Shown here: piece by piece, positions 1 to 5,723 of the stretch
Numbering within the stretch: position 1 is the first letter of the stretch
How the letters are laid out: every line of letters starts with the position of its first letter
DNA from: an uncultured Roseburia sp.
GTDB taxonomy: Bacteria; Bacillota; Clostridia; Lachnospirales; Lachnospiraceae
Length of the DNA: 7,274 bases
Assembly (NCBI GenBank): GCA_947057405.1
Contig: CAMSEJ010000128.1
Location: 1-7,274, forward strand
Direction of reading: 5' to 3'
Notes under the pieces: model-generated
What the model saw: the letters and a program-made list of their open reading frames with translations, nothing else
Told to the model about the DNA's origin: nothing
Database searches by the model: none
Translations under genes and position numbers: made by a program

Positions 1-507
1 ATACCTGGAAATCTGTCGGATCATTACGATCCGGGAAATAAAACATTAAATTTATCGGACAGCGTCTACGGCTCCGCTTCGGTAGCGGCGGTCGGCGTAG
101 CGGCGCATGAATGCGGGCATGCCATACAGCACCAGAGACATTATGCGCCGCTTAAGGTCCGGGGCGCGATTGTCCCGGTGGCAAACCTGGGTTCCTCCCT
201 GGCGTGGCCGTTAATTATTATGGGGATGTTTTTTTCCCAGGGTACGGGAACCATGCTGATTCAGGCAGGAATCCTCTGTTTTTCGTTTGCGGTTATTTTT
301 CAGCTGGTGACGCTTCCGGTAGAATTTAACGCTTCCAGACGCGCTTTATCCATCCTTGGCGATACCGGGATGCTTAATTCCGACGAACTGAGAAAAACGA
401 AAAAAGTACTCGGCGCGGCGGCGCTTACGTATGTAGCGGGGGCGGCGACGGCAATCTTACAGCTGCTGCGGTTGTTTTTACTGTTTGGAGGAAGAAATGA
501 CGACTGA
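1..507 (+). CDS. YugP-family membrane zinc metallopeptidase (3' part, start missing)
   Basis: The reading frame is open from base 1 to the TGA at 505-507, giving the last 168 residues; family members are about 225-235 aa, so some 60 N-terminal residues lie off the left edge. The zinc-binding HExxH motif is HECGH at local residues 36-40 (bases 106-120), preceded by GNLSDHYDP and SDSVYGSAS and followed by AIQHQ, a pattern I recognise from the YugP/Zn_peptidase_2 family. A later PVEFNASRR segment (residues 106-114) is also typical; its Glu108 may be the third zinc ligand, which is inference. Hydrophobic stretches at about residues 62-78, 84-105 and 136-162 indicate an integral membrane protein. 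The substrate is unknown. A GTG at 178 is not the start, because the catalytic motif lies upstream of it. The gene overlaps rsmB by 11 bp, so the two are probably co-transcribed and translationally coupled. Confidence 0.9.
   Translation: MPGNLSDHYDPGNKTLNLSDSVYGSASVAAVGVAAHECGHAIQHQRHYAPLKVRGAIVPVANLGSSLAWPLIIMGMFFSQGTGTMLIQAGILCFSFAVIFQLVTLPVEFNASRRALSILGDTGMLNSDELRKTKKVLGAAALTYVAGAATAILQLLRLFLLFGGRNDD
487..492 (+). promoter_or_regulatory. Ribosome binding site of rsmB
   Basis: GGAGGA lies 4-5 bases ahead of the ATG at 497, inside the last codons of the metallopeptidase gene. It decides the start: the upstream in-frame TTG at 485 overlaps this Shine-Dalgarno sequence and so cannot use it. 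Confidence 0.75.
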
Positions 508-1822
508 CGGGGTAAATTTACGGGAGCTTTCATTCGATGTGCTGCTTGCCGTAACAAAAGGGGAAGCGTACAGCCATACCGCGCTCGCGGCGGTATTGGA
601 CAAATACCAGTATCTGACCAAGCAGGAGCGCAGCTTTATCACCCGGCTGACCGAAGGCACTTTAGAACGCAGGATCGAACTGGATTATATTATCGGCCGG
701 TTTTCAAACGTAGCCGTGTCCAAAATGAAGCCGCCCGTCCGCTGCATTCTGCGGATGGGCGTGTACCAGCTTTACTATATGGATACGGTGCCGGATTCCG
801 CCGCATGCAATGAAGCGGTAAAGCTGGCGGTCAAAAAAGGCTTTCGCGGCTTAAAAGGATTTATAAACGGCGTACTCCGGAATATAGCCAGAAACCGGGA
901 CGGCATCTGTTATCCGGACGAACGCACCGATCCAATCCGCGCCCTGTCCGTCCGCTATTCCATGCCGGAGTGGATCTTAGAGCAGTGGAGCAGAGATTAC
1001 GGGCAGCAAAAGGCCGCGTCTGTCGCAGCGTCTTTTTTAAGGGAAAGCAGGACGGCAATCCGCATCAACCCGATGAAATGCACCAGAGAGCAGCTTATCG
1101 GGGCGCTTTTCCGCCGCGGGATTGCCGCAGAGCCGGTTCACCTGGAGGAATATCCGGAATTTGACTGCGGTATGTATCTTTCCGGCTATGATTACCTGGC
1201 ATCCGTTCCGGAATTTACCGCGGGGTGGTTTACGGTACAAGACGTCAGTTCCATGCTGGCCGCCTATATTGCGGCGCCAAAGCCCGGCGATTATGTCATA
1301 GACGTCTGCGCCGCGCCCGGTGCAAAAAGCCTGCACGCCGCAGAGCTGATGGACGGCCGGGGCATTGTGGAAGCCAGGGATCTGACGGATTACAAAGTAA
1401 ACCTAATCGAAAAAAATATCGCCCGGTGCGGTTTTGGCAATATCCGTGCCGTCCGGCAGGACGCACGCGTCCCCGACGGGGCATCCGTCAGACTGGCAGA
1501 TGTCGTTTTAGCGGACTTGCCCTGCTCCGGCCTTGGCGTACTGCGCAAAAAGCCGGAAATCCGTTACCGTATGACAGAGGAATCGGAACAAGAGCTTGCC
1601 GTGCTGCAGCGGGAGATTTTAAACGTGTGCTGCCGGTATGTAAAGCCAGGAGGCGTGCTTTTGTATTCGACCTGCACCATAAACCGCCTGGAAAACGAAG
1701 AGAATACCGGGTGGTTTTTAAAGGAGCACAAAGAGTTTTCGCTTGCCGTGCAGCGGCAGTTCTTTCCGGACGAAGGCGAGTGGGACGGGTTTTATTTTGC
1801 AAAACTCGTACGAAAAGGATGA
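497..1822 (+). CDS. rsmB: 16S rRNA (cytosine967-C5)-methyltransferase RsmB
   Basis: This 441-aa protein matches the usual RsmB length (about 430-450). It transfers a methyl group from S-adenosylmethionine to C5 of a 16S rRNA cytosine (C967 in E. coli numbering) during small-subunit assembly. Residues about 5-140 form the NusB-like RNA-binding domain (conserved stretches around FITRLTEGTLER, and GVYQLYYMD to FINGVLRNIAR). The C-terminal Rossmann methyltransferase has the SAM-binding motif VIDVCAAPGA (residues 267-276), the motif IV segment DLPCSG (340-345, Cys343), and YSTCT (390-394), whose Cys393 should be the catalytic nucleophile while Cys343 assists product release. E. coli has DAPCSG in motif IV; Leu here is a mild variation. 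The start at 497 is chosen from the GGAGGA site and gives MTTDGVNLRELSF. It overlaps the upstream gene by 11 bp and is followed after 13 bp by rlmN. RsmF-type paralogues are a less likely alternative because the NusB-like domain is present. Confidence 0.95.
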   Translation: MTTDGVNLRELSFDVLLAVTKGEAYSHTALAAVLDKYQYLTKQERSFITRLTEGTLERRIELDYIIGRFSNVAVSKMKPPVRCILRMGVYQLYYMDTVPDSAACNEAVKLAVKKGFRGLKGFINGVLRNIARNRDGICYPDERTDPIRALSVRYSMPEWILEQWSRDYGQQKAASVAASFLRESRTAIRINPMKCTREQLIGALFRRGIAAEPVHLEEYPEFDCGMYLSGYDYLASVPEFTAGWFTVQDVSSMLAAYIAAPKPGDYVIDVCAAPGAKSLHAAELMDGRGIVEARDLTDYKVNLIEKNIARCGFGNIRAVRQDARVPDGASVRLADVVLADLPCSGLGVLRKKPEIRYRMTEESEQELAVLQREILNVCCRYVKPGGVLLYSTCTINRLENEENTGWFLKEHKEFSLAVQRQFFPDEGEWDGFYFAKLVRKG

Positions 1823-1825
1823 GGA
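1822..1825 (+). promoter_or_regulatory. Probable ribosome binding site of rlmN
   Basis: AGGA (within GATGAGGAAG) overlaps the rsmB stop and sits 10 bases ahead of the ATG at 1836. The spacing is on the long side. A GTG at 1827 is too close to this site to use it, so the ATG is preferred. Confidence 0.45.
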
Positions 1826-1835
1826 AGTGTATAGC

Positions 1836-2888
1836 ATGCAAACCAAAAAACCGGATATCAAATCCATGAATCTGACAGAGCTGACGGAATACATAACCGC
1901 AGCCGGGGAAAAACCGTTTCGGGCAAAGCAGATTTACCAGTGGATACACCAGAAGGGCGTATCCTCTGCAGACGAAATGACAAACCTTCCCGCCGCGCTG
2001 CGGGAAGCATTAAAAGAAAACTGCACCTGCACCGTTTTAAAACAGGCGGGCGTACAGGTTTCCGCACAGGATGAAACCAGAAAATACCTGTTTTGGCTGG
2101 AGGACGGCAATATGGTAGAAAGCGTATGGATGCGCTACAAAACCGGCAACTCCGTCTGCATTTCCTCGCAGGCAGGCTGCCGCATGGGCTGTAAATTCTG
2201 TGCTTCGGCAATAGACGGGCTTGCACGGAACCTTACGCCCGCGGAAATGCTCGAACAGGTGTACCGGATTGCAGCAGACACCGGCGAGCGGGTTTCCAAT
2301 GTCGTTGTGATGGGAACCGGCGAACCGCTTGACAATTATGACAGCCTGCTGCGTTTTATCGCCCTTTTGTGCAGTGAGGAAGGGCTGCATATCAGCCAGA
2401 GGAACGTTACGGTGTCCACCTGCGGCCTTGTGCCGAATATTCTGGCGCTGGCGCGTCAGAAGCTTCAGATTACGCTTGCCATTTCCCTGCACGCGGCAAG
2501 CCAGCAGAAGAGGAGCCGCCTGATGCCGGTTGCAAGGCGGTACGGACTGCAGGAGCTGATGGCGGCATGCCGGTATTATTTTGAAATGACCGGACGGCGG
2601 ATTACGTTTGAATACAGCCTGTTTGCGGGAGAAAACGACAGCAGCGAGGATGCGGACATGCTCTGCGGCCTGCTGTCCGGCATGAACTGCCATGTCAATC
2701 TGATCCCCGTAAACCCTGTAAAAGAACGGGAATTTGTGCCGCCGAAGAAGGAAGCGCTGCTTTCTTTTAAAAAAAATCTTGAAAAAAACGGGATAAATGT
2801 TACTATAAGAAGAGAGCTGGGCAGTGATATTGACGCTGCCTGCGGGCAATTAAGGAAAAGATACAGGGAAGGGCGGTGCATTACATGA
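1836..2888 (+). CDS. rlmN: Dual-specificity 23S rRNA/tRNA adenine-C2 methyltransferase RlmN
   Basis: This 350-aa radical SAM enzyme makes 2-methyladenosine at 23S rRNA A2503 and, in characterised homologues, at A37 of some tRNAs. The [4Fe-4S] cluster motif CxxxCxxC is at Cys115, Cys119 and Cys122. The two further cysteines of the ping-pong methylation mechanism are also present: Cys108 (equivalent to E. coli Cys118), and Cys336 near the C-terminus in AACGQLR (equivalent to the methyl-carrying Cys355). The VVMGTGEPLDNYD segment is the family GEP motif, and VSTCGLVPNI and LAISLHAA are further RlmN/Cfr-family blocks. An N-terminal helical domain (about residues 1-85, with KPFRAKQIYQWIHQKG) is the accessory RNA-binding part. 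RlmN rather than the resistance enzyme Cfr is favoured by the housekeeping operon position and the N-terminal sequence. The start is the ATG at 1836; the TTG at 1743 lies inside rsmB. The stop overlaps the likely prpC start by 4 bp (ATGA). Confidence 0.96.
   Translation: MQTKKPDIKSMNLTELTEYITAAGEKPFRAKQIYQWIHQKGVSSADEMTNLPAALREALKENCTCTVLKQAGVQVSAQDETRKYLFWLEDGNMVESVWMRYKTGNSVCISSQAGCRMGCKFCASAIDGLARNLTPAEMLEQVYRIAADTGERVSNVVVMGTGEPLDNYDSLLRFIALLCSEEGLHISQRNVTVSTCGLVPNILALARQKLQITLAISLHAASQQKRSRLMPVARRYGLQELMAACRYYFEMTGRRITFEYSLFAGENDSSEDADMLCGLLSGMNCHVNLIPVNPVKEREFVPPKKEALLSFKKNLEKNGINVTIRRELGSDIDAACGQLRKRYREGRCIT
1986..2007 (+). other. Inverted repeat inside rlmN (8-bp stem, 6-nt loop)
   Basis: CTTCCCGC at 1986-1993 is the exact reverse complement of GCGGGAAG at 2000-2007, with loop CGCGCT. 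It lies about 150 bases into rlmN and has no following T tract, so it is not a terminator. It may be a chance result of GC-rich codons. Confidence 0.3.
2865..2873 (+). promoter_or_regulatory. Purine-rich ribosome binding site of prpC, start ambiguous
   Basis: AGGGAAGGG within the rlmN 3' end is the only Shine-Dalgarno-like sequence near the prpC start. It is 11 bases from the ATG at 2885 but 2-7 bases from the GTG at 2876, depending on which part pairs, so it does not settle the start. Confidence 0.4.
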
Positions 2889-3619
2889 AGACATTTTCAA
2901 TTACGGATATCGGAATGTGCCGGAATATGAATCAGGATTATTGTTATACGTCAGAGCTGCCGGTCGGGAACCTGCCCAACTTTTTTATTGTGGCAGACGG
3001 CATGGGGGGCCACAATGCCGGGGAGTTCGCGTCGAGGTATACGGTAGAGATCATGGTAAAACAGGCGGAGGCGTCCGCGCGGACCCATCCGGCCGATGTT
3101 ATGGAAGAAGCCATCAAAAAGGCAAACGAAGGGCTGCTGTTGAAAGCCGCGGAAGATCCTGCAATGTGGGGCATGGGGACAACCGTTGTGGCGGCCGTGA
3201 TTGTACAGGGCAGGCTCTATGCCGCAAACGTGGGGGACAGCCGCCTGTATATTGTCAACGAGGAGATTTTTCAGGTGACAAGGGATCATTCCTATGTGGA
3301 AGAAATGGTGCGGCGCGGCCAGCTGGGCAAGGAAGCGGCAAGGCGGCACCCGGACAAGAACATCATTACGCGCGCGGTCGGCGCGGTAAGAGATATCCAG
3401 ATTGATTTTTTTGAAGAAGAAATCGGATACGGAGACGAAATACTCCTGTGTTCGGACGGATTGACGAATATGGTGGAGGATGAAGAGATACGCAGGATCA
3501 TAAAAGGGCAGAGGGACGCCGCGGAAAAAGCGGAGCGCCTGGTGCGCACGGCCAACCAAAACGGCGGCAGGGATAATATCACCGTAGTTGTCATTGACCC
3601 GCTTTCCGGTGGAACATAA
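2885..3619 (+). CDS. prpC: PP2C-type Ser/Thr protein phosphatase PrpC (Stp)
   Basis: This 244-aa, single-domain cytoplasmic metal-dependent (PPM) phosphatase removes phosphates from PrkC and PrkC substrates. The motifs appear in family order: RNMNQD (residues 13-18, metal-linked Asp18), VADGMGGH (36-43, metal ligand Asp38), MGTTVVAAVI, NVGDSRLYI, VTRDHSYVEEMV, NIITRAVG, LLCSDGLTNM (Asp191) and GGRDNITVVV (Asp230, Asn231). All expected metal-coordinating aspartates are visible, so the enzyme should be active. No signal peptide or membrane segment is present. The ATG at 2885 overlaps the rlmN TGA as ATGA and gives the family-typical N-terminus MKTFSITDIG. An in-frame GTG at 2876 adds only three residues and is actually better spaced from the AGGGAA at 2865-2870, so the exact start is uncertain. 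It lies directly upstream of its partner kinase prkC, as in most Firmicutes. Confidence 0.96.
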   Translation: MKTFSITDIGMCRNMNQDYCYTSELPVGNLPNFFIVADGMGGHNAGEFASRYTVEIMVKQAEASARTHPADVMEEAIKKANEGLLLKAAEDPAMWGMGTTVVAAVIVQGRLYAANVGDSRLYIVNEEIFQVTRDHSYVEEMVRRGQLGKEAARRHPDKNIITRAVGAVRDIQIDFFEEEIGYGDEILLCSDGLTNMVEDEEIRRIIKGQRDAAEKAERLVRTANQNGGRDNITVVVIDPLSGGT

Positions 3620-3620
3620 T
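3594..3620 (+). promoter_or_regulatory. Weak sigma-A-like promoter candidate ahead of prkC
   Basis: TTGACC (3594-3599) matches the -35 consensus at five of six bases, and CATAAT (3615-3620) matches the -10 consensus at five of six. The spacer is only 15 bases, shorter than the preferred 17, which weakens the call. If used, transcription would begin near 3627 and leave a leader of about 45 nt before the prkC ATG. It overlaps the prpC stop codon. The neighbouring TTGTCA at 3588 would give a 21-base spacer, which is worse. Confidence 0.2.
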
Positions 3621-3626
3621 CCACCG
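3607..3626 (+). other. Hairpin across the prpC stop codon (7-bp stem, 6-nt loop)
   Basis: CGGTGGA (3607-3613) is the exact reverse complement of TCCACCG (3620-3626), and the loop ACATAA contains the prpC TAA stop. No run of T follows, so it does not look like a Rho-independent terminator. It sits at the left side of the only sizeable intergenic gap (3620-3671) and could mark an RNA-processing or stability point between phosphatase and kinase; this is inference. Confidence 0.4.
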
Positions 3627-3661
3627 TTATGGGCAGACAGAAACAGCGAACAGTCCAAAAT

Positions 3662-3666
3662 GGAGG
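3662..3666 (+). promoter_or_regulatory. Ribosome binding site of prkC
   Basis: GGAGG five bases ahead of the ATG at 3672 is a strong Shine-Dalgarno sequence. It selects this ATG over the in-frame ATG at 3660, which overlaps the site itself, and over the TTG at 3588 inside prpC. Confidence 0.75.
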
Positions 3667-3671
3667 GAAAT

Positions 3672-5708
3672 ATGTTAACAATAGGGATGTTTGTAGCGGA
3701 ACGCTATGAAATTATGGGCAAGATCGGCGCTGGCGGCATGTCAGACGTATATAAGGCAAGAGATCATATTTTAGGGCGTTTTGTAGCTATCAAGGTGTTA
3801 AAGCAGGAGTTTTCCGAGGATGTGAATTTTGTAGTTAAGTTTCGGACCGAGGCGCAGTCTGCGGCGGGTCTGGAGCATCCGAACATCGTAAACATTTATG
3901 ATGTCGGCAGCGAAGCCGGCATACATTATATCGTTATGGAGTATGTGGAAGGCGTCACCTTAAAGACCTACATCGAGAAAAAGGGGCAGCTGACCTACAA
4001 GGAAGCCGTCAGCATTGCGATCCAGGTCGGCAGGGGAATTGAGGCTGCTCATGCAAAGAACATCATTCACCGGGATATCAAGCCGCAGAATATTCTGATT
4101 TCCACGGAAGGAAAGGCGAAGGTGACGGATTTCGGCATTGCCAGGGCGGTTTCAAGCAATACCATCAGCGCCGACGTGATGGGATCGGTGCACTATGCGT
4201 CGCCGGAGCAGGCGCGCAACGGTTTCGTAGATGACAAGAGCGATATTTATTCTCTGGGGATTGTCATGTACGAAATGGTGACCGGGCGTGTGCCGTTTGA
4301 CGGGGAAACCACGGTTTCCATTGCCATACAGCATCTGCAGGAGGAAATGACGTTGCCGAGTGTTTTTGCACCGGAGCTGCCGGTCAGTCTCGAAAAAATT
4401 ATTCTCAAATGCACCCAGAAAAGCCCGGATCGCAGGTATTTAAACATCAGCGAGCTCTTAGCGGACTTAAAGCAGGTGCTTGTCTGCCCCAATACCGACT
4501 TTGTAAAGATTTCGGACGGAAGCCAGAAAAAAACACGGGTGATTGACGAGGGCGAGGTCAAAGAGATTAAGCATGCCAGAACGGTCGCAAAGACAGAGCT
4601 TCCTGCGGAAGAAGACGACGGGGAGGAAGATGAGGAAGACGGGGCAGAGGAAGGGTTTTTAAACCCCAGGTTAGAAAAAGCCGTGACCGTCGGCGGGATT
4701 ATTGCAGCTATTATCATTGTCTGTCTGGTCGTATATTTTGTCGGCAATATTTTCGGGATTTTCGGCGGAGAGCCTGCGCAGAAGGAACCTCCGACCGAGA
4801 AAGAAGATCATACCCTGATCCATACGGAACGGGAAGAAGTCGAGCAGGTTACCATGATCAAAGTAACCGGCAAGACCTTTGCGGAAGCAAAGAGCGAGCT
4901 GTATGAAATCGGACTCGGCATCCGGGAAGCGGGCAGCGAGGCTTCCGACGAGTACGAAAAAGGGCAGATTGTCCGCCAGGATGTTGCGGAAGGCGAAAAG
5001 GTCGATAAAAATACAACCATCCTTGTCTATGTCAGCACCGGAGCAGCCGAAATCGGCGTGCCGAACGTAGAAGGCTATGACAGCGATGCGGCAATGAATA
5101 TGATTGAAGACGCGGGCTTTGCCCCGAAACGCGATTATGCATACAGCGATACCGTAGCCTCCGGCAAGGTTATCTCCCAGGAGCCAAAGGCCGGGGAGCC
5201 GGCGAAAAAAGGCGATACCGTAACGATTATGGTCAGCCAGGGCAAGGAAGCGGTTATCGTGCCGGACGTATACAATAAGCCGCAGGAGGCGGCGACAAAC
5301 GAGCTTGCGCAGGCAGGGCTTGTCGTATCTAGCGTTTCAACGGCGCACAGCGATACCGTACCGGAAGGAAACGTTATGGAACAGAGCATTGCCGCCAACA
5401 AATACGTGGACAAGGGTACAAATATCACGATTGTCGTAAGCGCCGGGAGCAACAAGGCGTATTACTTCTGCAAGGCGACGATTTCCCTGCCGCCCGGCCG
5501 GGAAGAGGACGTGGCATCGGCGGATATCACCCTTTTGGATTCCAACGGCACGCAGCTGCAGAGCTGGCCGGAAGTAAAGAAATTCCCGACGACAATCGCC
5601 AAATCGGATATTGAAAACTGCGACAGCGGGACCATTAAAATTACATGGTATCTGAAAGACGGCACGACGAGCAACCAGACACAGGATGTTATCTTTACCA
5701 AACAGTAA
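3672..5708 (+). CDS. prkC: Membrane Ser/Thr protein kinase PrkC (Stk1) with three PASTA repeats
   Basis: This 678-aa bitopic Hanks-type kinase joins wall sensing outside the cell to phosphorylation inside. Residues about 12-270 form the kinase domain: glycine loop GAGGMSDVY (19-27), VAIK with Lys41, catalytic loop HRDIKPQN (133-140, Asp135), DFG (153-155), a Ser/Thr-containing activation loop (SSNTISADVMGS), then ASPEQA and DIYSLGIVMYEM. All catalytic residues are intact. A charged linker follows, with an acidic run at 313-327 just before the single transmembrane helix (about 337-364). The outer part has three PASTA repeats (about 392-457, 460-524, 528-592), which in this family bind muropeptides or lipid II. 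A final domain of about 83 residues (596-678) is rich in beta-type sequence and has two cysteines (Cys600, Cys650). The first PASTA repeat is divergent and lacks the usual VP start. It lies 52 bp after prpC, its antagonist, and 15 bp before rsgA; in B. subtilis the RsgA homologue CpgA is a PrkC substrate. Confidence 0.96.
   Translation: MLTIGMFVAERYEIMGKIGAGGMSDVYKARDHILGRFVAIKVLKQEFSEDVNFVVKFRTEAQSAAGLEHPNIVNIYDVGSEAGIHYIVMEYVEGVTLKTYIEKKGQLTYKEAVSIAIQVGRGIEAAHAKNIIHRDIKPQNILISTEGKAKVTDFGIARAVSSNTISADVMGSVHYASPEQARNGFVDDKSDIYSLGIVMYEMVTGRVPFDGETTVSIAIQHLQEEMTLPSVFAPELPVSLEKIILKCTQKSPDRRYLNISELLADLKQVLVCPNTDFVKISDGSQKKTRVIDEGEVKEIKHARTVAKTELPAEEDDGEEDEEDGAEEGFLNPRLEKAVTVGGIIAAIIIVCLVVYFVGNIFGIFGGEPAQKEPPTEKEDHTLIHTEREEVEQVTMIKVTGKTFAEAKSELYEIGLGIREAGSEASDEYEKGQIVRQDVAEGEKVDKNTTILVYVSTGAAEIGVPNVEGYDSDAAMNMIEDAGFAPKRDYAYSDTVASGKVISQEPKAGEPAKKGDTVTIMVSQGKEAVIVPDVYNKPQEAATNELAQAGLVVSSVSTAHSDTVPEGNVMEQSIAANKYVDKGTNITIVVSAGSNKAYYFCKATISLPPGREEDVASADITLLDSNGTQLQSWPEVKKFPTTIAKSDIENCDSGTIKITWYLKDGTTSNQTQDVIFTKQ
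5143..5360 (+). repeat. In-register 14-bp DNA repeat between PASTA 2 and PASTA 3 of prkC
   Basis: ACAGCGATACCGTA occurs at 5143-5156 and again at 5347-5360, exactly 204 bases (68 codons) apart, the length of one PASTA unit. Both copies encode the last base of one codon plus SDTV in the same repeat position. This supports the domain boundaries given for prkC and suggests duplication or local conversion of the repeat units. Confidence 0.6.
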
Positions 5709-5713
5709 GCGTC

Positions 5714-5720
5714 AGGAAGG
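5714..5720 (+). promoter_or_regulatory. Ribosome binding site of rsgA
   Basis: AGGAAGG in the 15-bp gap after prkC, with its AGGA core six bases ahead of the ATG at 5724, supports that start. Confidence 0.6.
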
Positions 5721-5723
5721 TTT

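Noticed and set aside
178..507. GTG at 178 as the start of a complete 109-aa small protein
   Set aside because: The same frame stays open to base 1 and contains the HECGH zinc motif upstream, so this is the end of a longer peptidase.
1225..1869. Second + strand open frame of about 214 codons in another frame of rsmB
   Set aside because: Its translation is Arg/Gly-rich and low in structure, as expected of an out-of-frame reading; the overlapping RsmB frame holds the SAM and catalytic motifs.
2037..2849. Long open frame on the minus strand (about 270 codons) opposite rlmN
   Set aside because: It lies entirely within rlmN, shows no recognisable domain, and is explained by the base composition of the coding strand. 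The sense frame has every RlmN catalytic motif.
2951..3658. Minus-strand open frame of about 235 codons opposite prpC
   Set aside because: It mirrors prpC, and its translation (runs of Cys, His and Pro) resembles no family I know. PP2C motifs are intact on the + strand.
3588..3671. Longer PrkC starting at TTG 3588 or ATG 3660
   Set aside because: The TTG start would run 84 bases through the end of prpC and the gap and has no matching ribosome site; the ATG at 3660 overlaps the GGAGG that serves the ATG at 3672.
3901..3922. Imperfect inverted repeat ATGTCGGC / GCCGGCAT in prkC
   Set aside because: It needs a G-U pair, lies in the conserved kinase coding region, and is of a size expected by chance in GC-rich sequence.
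5701..5723. Possible terminator between prkC and rsgA
   Set aside because: The 15-bp gap has no stem and no T run; it contains only the rsgA ribosome site, so read-through is expected.
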